NCBI GenBank assembly: GCA_045651685.1
Contig: JAZRSV010000023.1
Coordinates: 22,623-86,622, forward strand
Direction: 5' to 3'
DNA length: 64,000 bases
From: CAKVLS01 sp045651685
GTDB lineage: Bacteria > Bacillota > Clostridia > Christensenellales > UBA1242
A program made the position numbers and the translations under genes. Of this stretch, positions 9,860-18,426 are shown piece after piece (position 1 is the stretch's first letter; every line of letters begins with the position of its first letter). The notes below the pieces were generated by a model that worked only from the letters and a program-made list of their open reading frames with translations, did no database searches and was not told the DNA's origin.

Positions 9860-10330
9860 TTATTTGTGATAAGTTATATTATTATTTATACACATTGCAC
9901 GATAAATTTGTTCCAACAAAACAACTCTCATTAGTTGATGTGGAAAGGTAAATTTAGAAAAACTCAATCTCATGTTTGCCTTTTGCTTAATGCTATCGGC
10001 AAGGCCATGCGAACTACCTATAACAAAAGTTATTTGACTATCACCCAAAACAATGTTTTTTATATTGTTGGCAAATTCTACACTGTCATATTGTTTGCCA
10101 AGTACATCAAGCACAATAATGTGTCCTGCAAGGTGCTTTTCTATTGTTGATGCTTCGAGTGCTAGTGCTTTTTGAATATTTGCTTCGCTAGAAGCATCTA
10201 TTTTTGCTTCGGCACATTCTATTATTTCTATTTTACAAAATTTGCCCAAGCGCTTGGTATATTCTGCTTGGGCAAGTTGCAAATATTGTTCTTTTAATGA
10301 GCCCACGCATACAATTTTTATTTTAATCAT
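9860..10330 (-). CDS. rlmH: 23S rRNA pseudouridine-1915 N3-methyltransferase
   Basis: A SPOUT methyltransferase of the 70S ribosome, 156 residues from ATG 10330. I chose this start because it forms a four-base ATGA overlap with the upstream CPBP gene and follows GGGGG; an ATG at 10342 adds four residues. FVIGSSHGL is the SAM-binding knot loop, and the C-terminal LSKFTFPHQLMRVVLLEQIY matches the RlmH signature. Length is normal. Confidence 0.95.
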   Translation of the reverse strand: MIKIKIVCVGSLKEQYLQLAQAEYTKRLGKFCKIEIIECAEAKIDASSEANIQKALALEASTIEKHLAGHIIVLDVLGKQYDSVEFANNIKNIVLGDSQITFVIGSSHGLADSIKQKANMRLSFSKFTFPHQLMRVVLLEQIYRAMCINNNITYHK

Positions 10331-11472
10331 AACAACCCCCATATAAATGTAAATATGGTTATTGATACAGTTAATACAAATGTCGCAATAACAAGTATGC
10401 GTTCGCTTAAGGTAAATTTTTTGCTAGAGCTTTCTTCTTTAGTAAATACTTGTTTTTTATTATCACCTATACCATTATATTTCATTAACATTGAGTTTAG
10501 AGTTTCTAAATTGTTAAGATATGTATTAGAAAATGGTCTAGCTTTTGGGTCGATATTTTTTAGTTTTTCTTTTTCTTTTGCTGTTGTTTCTATCTTCATA
10601 GCGTCGTCAAACAATTGTTGTATTTTTTTGATGCGCATTTCTTTAAGCAACAAATAATAAAACAATATAATCACGCCAACGATAAATGACAAAAACAAAA
10701 AGCTACTAACAAACGCATTAAATGTACCACCACCAGCAATAATTTGTTCTATTGTTGGTAGTACTTTGCCACCAAACAAGTTGTGTTGGGTTGCATAATT
10801 TAGATATACGCTTAACGCATTGTTAAGAAAGTGTATTATCATACCAGGATAAATACTTTTGCATATAACAACACTTAATGCCATCAAAAAGCCAAGTATT
10901 GTTGCATAAAAGAATTGATTAATATTAAGGTGCAATAATCCAAAGAAAACAGATGACAATATTATTGCTTTTTTCATGCCTAATTTGCTATATCCAGAAA
11001 GTAGCAAACCTCTGTGCAAATTTTCTTCGCAGATAGCTGGCAATACTGCAACCAAAATAATATTTAGTATAAGTGAGCCTATCTGATCACTAGCAGCAGC
11101 ACCACCTGTCGAAGGTACAGTCTCATAACCAAATAGTCTAATAATGCTAGAAAAGAACGAAGCAACTGCCAAGTTCAAAAAATAACAGCATAGACCAATA
11201 ATAATACAGTACACTACGCACAACAAACTAATCTTTTTGTATCTAAAGTCTTTGAATGTTTGTTTTGGGCTTTGTTTGGTAAATATCGAATACAAAGTAA
11301 TAGGTAGCACAAACAACAAACCCACTTGCAAAACTACGCTAAATAACGCCTCGTACAAAGTTGGATCTACAAACGAAAAGTCTATAACATTGTCCAATAT
11401 GTACAATAAGACCAGCGCGCATGCGCAAATAAAATATATTAAGTTGGTATAAAAAAGCGTAGTTTTTTTCAT
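10327..11472 (-). CDS. CPBP (CAAX/Abi type) intramembrane metalloprotease
   Basis: A 381-residue polytopic membrane protein with at least eight hydrophobic segments. The family's catalytic motifs are present: EENLHRG (EExxxR) and FGLLHLNINQ (FxxxH). A hydrophilic loop of about 80 residues (about 280-350) precedes the last transmembrane segment. CPBP proteins act in prenyl-protein processing or bacteriocin immunity; the substrate is unknown. It is paralogous to the next gene upstream (11497-12516), including the layout with a long C-terminal loop and final helix. The start follows AGGGATGAT. Confidence 0.85.
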   Translation of the reverse strand: MKKTTLFYTNLIYFICACALVLLYILDNVIDFSFVDPTLYEALFSVVLQVGLLFVLPITLYSIFTKQSPKQTFKDFRYKKISLLCVVYCIIIGLCCYFLNLAVASFFSSIIRLFGYETVPSTGGAAASDQIGSLILNIILVAVLPAICEENLHRGLLLSGYSKLGMKKAIILSSVFFGLLHLNINQFFYATILGFLMALSVVICKSIYPGMIIHFLNNALSVYLNYATQHNLFGGKVLPTIEQIIAGGGTFNAFVSSFLFLSFIVGVIILFYYLLLKEMRIKKIQQLFDDAMKIETTAKEKEKLKNIDPKARPFSNTYLNNLETLNSMLMKYNGIGDNKKQVFTKEESSSKKFTLSERILVIATFVLTVSITIFTFIWGLL

Positions 11473-11496
11473 ATCATCCCTTAAAAAATTTTTTTA

Positions 11497-12516
11497 TTAT
11501 GATAAAACAGTTAATACCCACATAACTATACCAAAAACAAGACTTATAGTTAAAAGTGCCTTGTCAGTAAAGCGTGGAGTGCTAATTTGTTTGATTTCGT
11601 AAGCTGTCAAGCCTTCTGATTGTTTGATTTGCTCTTCAATTTCAGGTTTTTCTACAACATGGTATGCTGCAGTTTTGTGTTTTTGGCAATATTTTTGCAA
11701 GACCTTTAACACTACAATAACTAATGCAATGCCAGCAAGCAATAGCGCAAATGCACCAAATACTTCCCAGAAACCCCAAGCAGTGTTAACAAACAAGCCA
11801 TCATCAATAAACGAAATAAGTATAACAGTAAAGTTGTTAACAAAGTGAGTTATAATCGAATACAATGTCGAACCTGTATAGTGACAAATAAGTGCAAACA
11901 CAATACCTAGTCCAAATTGATAAATAAATTGACTAATACTCATATGCATCAAAGCAAAGAATAATGCACTTAACAATACAGCATGTTTTGTAGAATATTT
12001 TGCCTTAAAGCCGTTAAACATAACGCCTCTAAAAATCAACTCTTCGAATATTGCTGGCAAAAGTGAAACAAACACAGTGCATAGCAAGAATGTCCAAATA
12101 CTGCTACCAACTTCTAATTGTGTAGCTTCTAGACCGGAAATTTTTAACACAACAAAGTCAAATAAACCTACAAAATAATTAGAACCAAATAAGCATATCC
12201 AAGCAATTAGTACACACATCAAAACTACTGTCCAGTTTGGTTTTGTCTTGATGCGAGTTGCTGGTATTGTTTTTACCTTACATATCAAGTTGTATGTAAT
12301 AAGCGTACCGATTAGTATTAGTTGTGAAAACGCCATATTAATGTATACATAAGTTTCGGTCTCCATATATTGCTCTATTGTCATGTTTTGAGCAGTTGCT
12401 AGTTGAGACAATAGCGCCACAAAGAAAAAGCTTAATACAAGATTGGCAAGTAATAGCCAAAAAAATATATTAGCGCCGTCTTTGGCGTTGTAATTAAATC
12501 TTTGTTTTTTCATCAT
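11497..12516 (-). CDS. CPBP (CAAX/Abi type) intramembrane metalloprotease, paralogue
   Basis: A 339-residue polytopic membrane protein. Motifs EELIFRG (EExxxR) and FALMHMSISQF (FxxxH) plus the later ITHFVNNF segment identify the CPBP family. It has a hydrophilic C-terminal loop (about 275-310) and a last transmembrane helix like its neighbour at 10327-11472. The gene starts with tandem ATGs behind AAAGGAC. Tandem CPBP pairs usually arise by local duplication. Nothing adjacent (a bacteriocin or sortase, for example) points to a specific substrate. Confidence 0.85.
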   Translation of the reverse strand: MMKKQRFNYNAKDGANIFFWLLLANLVLSFFFVALLSQLATAQNMTIEQYMETETYVYINMAFSQLILIGTLITYNLICKVKTIPATRIKTKPNWTVVLMCVLIAWICLFGSNYFVGLFDFVVLKISGLEATQLEVGSSIWTFLLCTVFVSLLPAIFEELIFRGVMFNGFKAKYSTKHAVLLSALFFALMHMSISQFIYQFGLGIVFALICHYTGSTLYSIITHFVNNFTVILISFIDDGLFVNTAWGFWEVFGAFALLLAGIALVIVVLKVLQKYCQKHKTAAYHVVEKPEIEEQIKQSEGLTAYEIKQISTPRFTDKALLTISLVFGIVMWVLTVLS

Positions 12517-12576
12517 TAAGTCCTTTATTAATATTTCAATTATATAATAATATTATTTTTAATGCAACTAAATGTA

Positions 12577-12608
12577 AAAAATCACCAGCACAAAAGCTGG
12601 CGATTTTT
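12577..12608 (-). terminator. Intrinsic terminator after the YycJ-like gene
   Basis: ATCGCCAGC/GCTGGTGAT on the minus strand, followed by TTTTTTA. It directly follows the metallo-beta-lactamase stop. Confidence 0.8.
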
Positions 12609-12611
12609 GTT

Positions 12612-13403
12612 TTATTGAATCTCAAAAAAAGTTCCTATTTTGTTTTGAGTTGCGACATCGACACATACATGATTACCCTCTATAATACCCATACCTGCAA
12701 GCACTGTTTTTACTGTTGTATAAGCAAGTATGGGGGTATTGTTTTCTTCGCTCAAATGCGACAAAATAACTTGTTTTAGGCCCCAACCAACAAGTTCTGC
12801 AATAAGTCTGCCACAGTTGGTATTAGACAAATGCCCTCTTGGTGACAAAATACGATTTTTTAGACTGGCAGAATATTTTGGATTGTTAAGCAACATCTTT
12901 TCGTCATGGTTAGACTCTAAATATATAAGGTCAACACCTTTTAGTTTGTTAATTATCAAGTTGTGATAATGGCCCATATCTGTTGCTACTGCAATGCGTT
13001 TGTTGTTGTTATTAAATACATAACCAACGCAGTAGTTGCTGTCGTGTGGTATCTCAAACGCTGTGACCATAGTATCATCGATAAAAAAGTCAGAACTAGC
13101 AAAACAAACTATTTGTTCTGCGTTTATCTTGCCTAGCTTTTTTATGATATATGGATAGCCATTAGTATGCATATATATTTTTGTTTTGTACTTTCTAGCA
13201 AAAGCGCCTACACCTTGCAAGTGATCAACATGCTCATGTGTTATTAGTATTGCACTTATACTACTTGGGTCTATATTGACAACTTTTAGTCTTTCTTCTA
13301 GAGCCGAACAGCTCAAGCCGATATCAACCAAAAATTTACACTGGCCACTTTCGACATATATGCAATTGCCTTTGCTACCACTAGCTAAACTTACTGCTCT
13401 CAT
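12612..13403 (-). CDS. YycJ/WalJ-like metallo-beta-lactamase-fold hydrolase
   Basis: A 263-residue MBL-fold protein from ATG 13403. I prefer this to ATG 13409 because AAAAGG then lies six bases upstream instead of touching the start codon. The opening SLASGSKGNC is characteristic of the YycJ/WalJ group. Metal-binding motifs are THEHVDHLQG (HxHxDH), VATDMGH and LESNHDE; the last His lies in LSHLSEEN. Homologues are 5'-3' DNA exonucleases linked to mismatch repair and to the WalRK locus. WalRK is not in this window. It forms a single-gene unit ending in a terminator. Confidence 0.88.
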   Translation of the reverse strand: MRAVSLASGSKGNCIYVESGQCKFLVDIGLSCSALEERLKVVNIDPSSISAILITHEHVDHLQGVGAFARKYKTKIYMHTNGYPYIIKKLGKINAEQIVCFASSDFFIDDTMVTAFEIPHDSNYCVGYVFNNNNKRIAVATDMGHYHNLIINKLKGVDLIYLESNHDEKMLLNNPKYSASLKNRILSPRGHLSNTNCGRLIAELVGWGLKQVILSHLSEENNTPILAYTTVKTVLAGMGIIEGNHVCVDVATQNKIGTFFEIQ

Positions 13404-13464
13404 AAACATCCTTTTAATGCAAAATTAGTTTAACAAAAAGCAAAAAGTTTTGCAACAAATTATA

Positions 13465-14946
13465 TTATTTATATTGTTTTATTATCGCTTTGCCACTCAA
13501 GTATGACTCAACAAAACTCTCCATATCACAAGATGTGTTTTTGTTGAGTGCACTTATTAGATTTTGTGGCTGGGCATTTTTGTACAAATTGTGCTTGTAA
13601 TAGTATTGCATTGCTTTTACAAATTTTTTTGTACCCATAACCTGCCTAATATGATCAAACATCAAGTTGCCCTTTACATATGTCATATATACATATTCTA
13701 TCTCGCTAGTATATTCATTAAGAGCCCTATTCATGCTCGTATCAAGATTGCCATTGACACTTTCAAACACATCAACAAAAAGCATATAGCTTGCAAGAGT
13801 GTTGTTTAGTCTCTCGTTTGTATCAACATTATATTGCGGGTTGTTTTCGTAAAACAATATTGTCGAAAACTCTGTAAGTCCTTCGTCCTGCCAGGCATTG
13901 TCATAGGCATTGCTACCAACTAAATTGTACCACCACTGATGGGCAATTTCGTGCACTATGGTATTTTGATACTCGGCTTTGTCAGTGACTGCGTCAGAGA
14001 TGTATACAAGATTGGGATACTCCATACCACCGTGTACAAAGTTGGTCTTTGCTACATTAAGTGTAGAATACGGATATTCGCCAAAAAGATTGTTAAAAGT
14101 CTTTAATGCATCTACTGCTGTTTGCAAATTTTGTTCAAAGGCATCATCTTTATAATAAAAATACGACACTACAGTTTTACCTTCGGTTTTGCTAGCCACT
14201 TGGTATTTTTCGCTCAACACAAAAGCAAAATCTCTTACAGCTTGTGCAACGATATTGACCACTTTTTTGTCACCAACTTCGCAACTTGTTTGCCGTCCAG
14301 TATGAGCTATAACAAATTTTGGATCAAAATGTAGCGTGACATTATAATTAGCCACTTCGCTATAAAATGGGTCACCATTTGCATTGTATGGCTTGTCAAA
14401 AAAACCATTTTCGTACACACAAACTATAGGATAAAAATTGCCAAAGTTATATGTATTGTCACCATAACCAAAACGATGATTAATATTGGGCAAAGTCACT
14501 ACAAAATCAATACCTATTGTTATTTTGTCGTCAGGATAAAGCTGCTTATCAAGATGTATTGTAAGTATGTTTTGATCTTGCCCACCAACATCAAACTTAA
14601 CATCTATACTGTCTACGGTAGCTTTTGTCACCTGTATATCTCCATAACTCATGCCATTGGGATAAGCGCTTGCAATGTTTGCCGTAGAAACTGGCTTGCA
14701 GGTAGCATCTTTTCTAAAGGCGTTGGGATAAAGATTAAAACAAACAAACTCAAAAACAACATCACTTGTGTTGGTATAGTCAAGTTTTTGACAAGCTGTA
14801 AGAGACTTTGTATTGTCATCATAAGTCGCATCAATTGTATAAGTATTTAGATTATTAACCAGCTTGTCTTGCCTGTTTTGACACCCAGTTAGCGCCCCAA
14901 AACAACAAATAATAAGCAATATTGTGCAAAACAAAGTTTTTTTCAT
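13465..14946 (-). CDS. M1-family metallopeptidase lipoprotein
   Basis: A 493-residue protein with a lipoprotein signal (lipobox LTGC), so it is probably anchored to the outer face of the membrane. The gluzincin motif HEIAHQWWY (about 330-338) with the third zinc ligand Glu in DEGLTEFS 19 residues later defines the M1 aminopeptidase family. The substrate-binding motif is HGGMEYP rather than GAMEN; H/GGMEYP is common in bacterial M1 proteins. The C-terminal domain is short compared with aminopeptidase N. The start follows AGGAG. Role: trimming of external peptides (inferred). Confidence 0.88.
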   Translation of the reverse strand: MKKTLFCTILLIICCFGALTGCQNRQDKLVNNLNTYTIDATYDDNTKSLTACQKLDYTNTSDVVFEFVCFNLYPNAFRKDATCKPVSTANIASAYPNGMSYGDIQVTKATVDSIDVKFDVGGQDQNILTIHLDKQLYPDDKITIGIDFVVTLPNINHRFGYGDNTYNFGNFYPIVCVYENGFFDKPYNANGDPFYSEVANYNVTLHFDPKFVIAHTGRQTSCEVGDKKVVNIVAQAVRDFAFVLSEKYQVASKTEGKTVVSYFYYKDDAFEQNLQTAVDALKTFNNLFGEYPYSTLNVAKTNFVHGGMEYPNLVYISDAVTDKAEYQNTIVHEIAHQWWYNLVGSNAYDNAWQDEGLTEFSTILFYENNPQYNVDTNERLNNTLASYMLFVDVFESVNGNLDTSMNRALNEYTSEIEYVYMTYVKGNLMFDHIRQVMGTKKFVKAMQYYYKHNLYKNAQPQNLISALNKNTSCDMESFVESYLSGKAIIKQYK

Positions 14947-15008
14947 ATAACACTCCTACCATATAGGTATGAAAAGCAAATTTATTTAATAACAAAATAT
15001 TTATTTAG

Positions 15009-15038
15009 TTGCCAAAAACATTTTTTTAAGTATATAAT
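15009..15038 (+). promoter_or_regulatory. Sigma-A-type promoter of mscL
   Basis: TTGCCA, an 18-base spacer, then TATAAT. mscL starts 36 bases downstream behind AAGGAG. Confidence 0.6.
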
Positions 15039-15073
15039 GTGGGTAGTAAAAAAATATAAATAAGGAGTACCAT

Positions 15074-15712
15074 ATGAAAAAGTTTTTCAGCGATTTCAAA
15101 AAGTTTATAAAGCGTGGTAATGTTATAGACTTAGCTGTGGGCGTTATCATTGGTGGCGCATTTAACGCGATCGTAACAGCGCTAACCAACAAGATCATAA
15201 TGCCCCTTATTAATTACCTACTATCATTAGGCGGTGCCGAAGGTTTGGCATCTGCATTTACTTTCTTAAAGAAAGAATTCGACCCAACAACAGGCAATGT
15301 AGACCTAACTAATAGTATTTATATCGATTGGGGTGCTTTTATCACTGCAGTGCTTAACTTCTTTATCATAGCTCTTACATTGTTTATTATTATTAAAGTT
15401 GCAATGAAGAGTAGCGAGTTATTAAAAGAAGCTGGCGAAAAAGTAGAAAAATCAAAACTAACCAAAGAAGATCGCAAAATACTAAAATCTCGTGGTATCA
15501 AATTGAGCAACTTTGATGCTGTACAAAAATATCGCGAAGAAAAAGAACAACTAGCAAAAGAAGCAAAAGAAAAAGCCGATGCCGAAGCAAAGGCAAAAGC
15601 AGAAGCAGACAGATTAGCAAACCCAACACAAGAAGATTTGTTAAAAGAAATAAGAGACTTGTTAAAACAACAATCTGCTACAAAAACTACAAAATCAAAA
15701 ACTGAAAAGTAA
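15074..15712 (+). CDS. mscL: Large-conductance mechanosensitive channel with an extended linker
   Basis: Tension-gated pore that releases solutes on osmotic down-shock. The protein has 212 residues against the usual 120-150. The N-terminal helix and TM1 (KRGNVIDLAVGVIIGGAFNA) and TM2 (about 80-105) are canonical. The C-terminal bundle helix EDLLKEIRDLLK is displaced to the very end by an insertion of about 70 residues rich in Lys, Glu and Ala (about 110-185), predicted to be helical. The start follows AAGGAG. It is flanked by its own promoter and a terminator shared with the convergent gene. Confidence 0.95.
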   Translation: MKKFFSDFKKFIKRGNVIDLAVGVIIGGAFNAIVTALTNKIIMPLINYLLSLGGAEGLASAFTFLKKEFDPTTGNVDLTNSIYIDWGAFITAVLNFFIIALTLFIIIKVAMKSSELLKEAGEKVEKSKLTKEDRKILKSRGIKLSNFDAVQKYREEKEQLAKEAKEKADAEAKAKAEADRLANPTQEDLLKEIRDLLKQQSATKTTKSKTEK

Positions 15713-15720
15713 AAAAATAA

Positions 15721-15750
15721 AACCTGCTAAAATATAGCAGGTTTTTTATT
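15721..15750. terminator. Bidirectional intrinsic terminator (mscL and the convergent gene)
   Basis: AACCTGCT/AGCAGGTT hairpin with T-runs in both directions, between convergent stops. Confidence 0.85.
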
Positions 15751-15752
15751 AT

Positions 15753-16598
15753 CTATTTGCGACCATAATTAACAGGGCCATTGCAACATGGACATCTAGT
15801 TTCGCCTTTTTTGAAGGTGACACCACAATATTCGCAAGTGATTAGTTCTTGTTGAGAAGTTTGTTGATCTACTTCTGGAGCATATACTGTGTTTGTTTGT
15901 ATTGGTTTAGTAAATGGCTCTTCAAATATAACACTTTCTTTACCCATGGTCTTTATCTCAAAGTCTTTTACTTGACTATAGTATTGAGATTGATTGTAGG
16001 TATAGTCTGCTGGTGATGTTTGGTTGATATATTCACCATTATCATTTTGCCAATAATATTTTACATTATAATAAGGTTGACCATTAATACGAGTGTTGGT
16101 TGTTGCATCGCTAAAGTGTGCAATACGAAGTACACCTTTATCTTTGATGCCTCTTCTCTTTATAGCTTTTATTACAAAAGATATAAATGTTATAAACGCA
16201 CCAACAGCAATTGCCTCAAATATAATGCCAACTATAAGCAATGTATCATCAACTCTGTAGTCTGCCTCAACACTTTCAAAAGTATTTGGATCATAGCTTA
16301 TCTCAATTGTAGTGCCTTTTAGTTTTCTTACTTGAGAGTAAGAATAAGACTTACTACTTTTTCTACCTTCATATAGCTCGCCTGCTACTTCAAATCTATA
16401 ATAAAACTTATACTCATCTTCGCCTTCGTCATCGTCATATGATTTGTAATAATCATAGATATAGGCTGTTGTTTTTGTACCGTTTTGGGCTAGTGCGCTC
16501 TTTGCTTGCATACCTGGCAAAGTTACAAAATAAATAATAAGTGGCACGCTAAACATAACGGCAAAAATTAATGGAAATACATACTTAAAAAATTTCAC
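15753..16598 (-). CDS. DUF3592-like membrane protein with C-terminal zinc ribbon
   Basis: A 281-residue protein starting at GTG 16598 behind GGAG. There are two transmembrane segments (about 7-27 and 120-145) with an extracytoplasmic beta-rich region between them, resembling DUF3592 proteins. A hydrophilic cytoplasmic part ends in a CxxC-x10-CxxC zinc ribbon (CEYCGV and CPCCNG). The function is unknown. A second small membrane protein with the same kind of tail lies at 57837-58103. Confidence 0.65.
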   Translation of the reverse strand: MKFFKYVFPLIFAVMFSVPLIIYFVTLPGMQAKSALAQNGTKTTAYIYDYYKSYDDDEGEDEYKFYYRFEVAGELYEGRKSSKSYSYSQVRKLKGTTIEISYDPNTFESVEADYRVDDTLLIVGIIFEAIAVGAFITFISFVIKAIKRRGIKDKGVLRIAHFSDATTNTRINGQPYYNVKYYWQNDNGEYINQTSPADYTYNQSQYYSQVKDFEIKTMGKESVIFEEPFTKPIQTNTVYAPEVDQQTSQQELITCEYCGVTFKKGETRCPCCNGPVNYGRK

Positions 16599-16654
16599 GG
16601 TCTTTTCTCCAATATTTGTATATTTTATTTATATAAAAAAATAAAAGCAAAGTC

Positions 16655-16688
16655 AAATAAAAAAGACAACCTGCTTTTTGGTTGTCTT
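16655..16688 (-). terminator. Intrinsic terminator of the 33-residue peptide gene
   Basis: A perfect nine-base stem AAGACAACC/GGTTGTCTT followed on the minus strand by TTTTTTATTT. It lies 11 bases after the small-ORF stop. Confidence 0.85.
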
Positions 16689-16699
16689 AAAAATATATA

Positions 16700-16801
16700 T
16701 CAAAAACCTATCCCCAAAGTGACACTATTGGCGACCAATAGTCCTACGCCTGCTAGTACAAAAGCTACGATGACTATTGCTTTTATTAAAATTGCTTTCA
16801 T
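16700..16801 (-). CDS. Candidate 33-residue hydrophobic peptide
   Basis: ATG 16801 to TGA 16700 encodes 33 residues beginning MKAILIKAIVIVAFVLAG. There is a single hydrophobic span, Lys2 and Lys7 near the N-terminus, and no acidic residue. The evidence that it is a gene is its setting: a near-consensus promoter 47 bases upstream, and a strong terminator just after the stop, on an otherwise empty stretch between divergent genes. Against it, the only strong Shine-Dalgarno (AAGGGGG) lies about 23 bases before the ATG. It could be a small membrane regulator, a type I toxin-like peptide, or a small RNA with a chance frame. Confidence 0.5.
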   Translation of the reverse strand: MKAILIKAIVIVAFVLAGVGLLVANSVTLGIGF

Positions 16802-16847
16802 AATTTTTTTGTTTTAGTATTTTACCCCCTTATAAAAAACTGTGTGT

Positions 16848-16876
16848 ATTATACCAAAGTTTTTTGCATTTTGCAA
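16848..16876 (-). promoter_or_regulatory. Promoter of the 33-residue peptide unit
   Basis: On the minus strand, TTGCAA, exactly 17 bases, then TATAAT. The predicted transcript is about 180 bases long and ends at 16655. Confidence 0.7.
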
Positions 16877-16898
16877 CCCTTTTGCCCAAAATTGACTA

Positions 16899-16927
16899 TT
16901 GACTACCCCCTCAAAAGACCTTATAAT
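16899..16927 (+). promoter_or_regulatory. Promoter of the HExxH gene at 16936; implies a leaderless transcript
   Basis: TTGACT (preceded by a second overlapping TTGACT), 17 bases, TATAAT. Only eight bases separate the -10 box from the ATG, so transcription should start at or within two bases of the start codon. Confidence 0.7.
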
Positions 16928-16935
16928 AATAACAT

Positions 16936-17991
16936 ATGAAAGAGTTTGATACATTTGTTACCATAGACAAAAAGACAGAATATTACGAAAAGCGTTGCCA
17001 AAAATTGATACAAGAATACCCAGCAAGACGCAAAGATCCAAAGTTTATACAAGAATGGATCACTACTGCTGCTCAATGGCGCATGTCACAACTTGGCATA
17101 CAAAAACTAACCATTTCGTACAAAAAACAATCTGGCACTGCATGCATTTGTAGTGGTCAAATTAATATGAATATCAAACTACTAAAAGGCTGTCGCAAAC
17201 TAGAAGAATTTGTAAAAACAACTGATGCAATTTTTCATGAGATAGAACATCACTCAATATCACAACATAACAAATCTATCATAAAAGATGAGCACGGCCA
17301 ATGTGACAAAACTTTTATCCCACCACATTACGGATATCTAGTGACAAAAACTATCGAAAAAGCATGGAATGTTGACTTTTGTACAGCAAGCGACTATGCT
17401 CTCGCTATGTATATGTTAAATCAAGACGAAACAATAGCAAGAGAAGCTGGCAAAGCATGTACAATTCAACTTTTTAGCAGAGCAAAAGGCATCAATAGAG
17501 AAACTGATGCTATGCTTGACGAGTGCATTAGACTAGAAAATAGATATTTTAGACAAACCCCAGAAAACTTTAGAGACTATATCTTAAACTATCAATACTT
17601 AAGAGAGAATTTGTTTAATAGTCTTCATACATATCAATCAACTTATGTACAAAATGGTTGCCCAGAGGCAGAAAGAGAGTTTTTTAACACTGCAAGACGC
17701 TTTAACTACAATGACGAGGCTAACCATCAAGCATATGAGATTTATTATCAAAACGGTAGATACGAAGATCTTGTCGAATTGGTTAATTGCCCATGCTTTG
17801 TTAATACTCCACAAGAGTTGCAAACAGCTGTAGGTATTGCTCAAGACAATTATTTTGATGTAGATTTGGCTTTTTCACACTTTGCACCAGCTACTATAAA
17901 ACAATATGTAGCACCGCCGAAACCTACTACACCAACTATAAAAACATATACTCCACCTCAAGTAAAAATATTTGATTTAGACCAACTTTAG
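16936..17991 (+). CDS. Uncharacterised HExxH (zincin-like) protein
   Basis: A 351-residue protein of no family I recognise. It has no signal peptide. AIFHEIEHHSIS (about 96-107) is a good HExxH zinc-protease motif, with candidate third ligands further on. The first 70 residues are charged and the C-terminus is proline- and threonine-rich (PPKPTTPTIKTYTPPQ). No ribosome site is possible because the promoter -10 box ends eight bases before ATG. The stop codon lies inside the terminator loop. A second HExxH protein of similar size and composition is at 58646-59641. Function unknown; a protease role is inferred from the motif only. Confidence 0.6.
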   Translation: MKEFDTFVTIDKKTEYYEKRCQKLIQEYPARRKDPKFIQEWITTAAQWRMSQLGIQKLTISYKKQSGTACICSGQINMNIKLLKGCRKLEEFVKTTDAIFHEIEHHSISQHNKSIIKDEHGQCDKTFIPPHYGYLVTKTIEKAWNVDFCTASDYALAMYMLNQDETIAREAGKACTIQLFSRAKGINRETDAMLDECIRLENRYFRQTPENFRDYILNYQYLRENLFNSLHTYQSTYVQNGCPEAEREFFNTARRFNYNDEANHQAYEIYYQNGRYEDLVELVNCPCFVNTPQELQTAVGIAQDNYFDVDLAFSHFAPATIKQYVAPPKPTTPTIKTYTPPQVKIFDLDQL

Positions 17992-18008
17992 TTGGTCTTT
18001 ATTTTTTC
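17980..18008. terminator. Terminator overlapping the stop codon of the HExxH gene
   Basis: GACCAAC/GTTGGTC with the TAG stop in its four-base loop region, then TTTATTTTTT. It also lies against the stop of the convergent Cys-rich gene. Confidence 0.8.
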
Positions 18009-18307
18009 ATATAAGTTATGCATAATGGATTGTCTTCGACATCATTTATTGTTATGCCGTTGGCGATACAATTTTTGTTTTTGTTAAAAAGACAATCAGC
18101 ATCGCACTCAAGGCACAGCTTTTTGTTATGTTTGTATGGCGCTATTTTGTAGTCCCCCTCAAATATATTTTTACTAATATCTGTTTGTTTGGCGATGTCT
18201 TTTTTATAAATACTGCAATTAAGGTTGGGTTCTATTTTTGTTTTGTCAGACTTGCATACTAGACCTTCGTTATACTTACAATCAGTTTTTCTACACCTTA
18301 TATCCAT
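17999..18307 (-). CDS. Cysteine-rich DUF1540-like protein
   Basis: A 102-residue cytoplasmic-type protein with two Cys clusters: MDIRCRKTDCKYNEGLVC and CLECDADCLFNKNKNC. The pattern C-x4-C-x-Y/F-N-x4-C followed by an Ile-rich stretch resembles DUF1540, a short metal-binding-like domain common in spore-forming and gut Clostridia, here apparently in two copies. The start follows AAAGGA. The function is unknown; metal binding is likely from the Cys spacing. Confidence 0.6.
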   Translation of the reverse strand: MDIRCRKTDCKYNEGLVCKSDKTKIEPNLNCSIYKKDIAKQTDISKNIFEGDYKIAPYKHNKKLCLECDADCLFNKNKNCIANGITINDVEDNPLCITYMKK

Positions 18308-18378
18308 ATTGCGTTATCCTTTTTTTTCAAATATTGCCAAAGTTGTAATATTTATACCTTATATAAAAAGTTTTTTTG

Positions 18379-18407
18379 TTGACACAGGGCAAAATATACC
18401 TTACAAT
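18379..18407 (+). promoter_or_regulatory. Promoter of rplI
   Basis: TTGACA, 17 bases, TACAAT; rplI starts 20 bases downstream behind AGGGAG. Confidence 0.75.
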
Positions 18408-18426
18408 AAAATTAGGGAGAATTATT

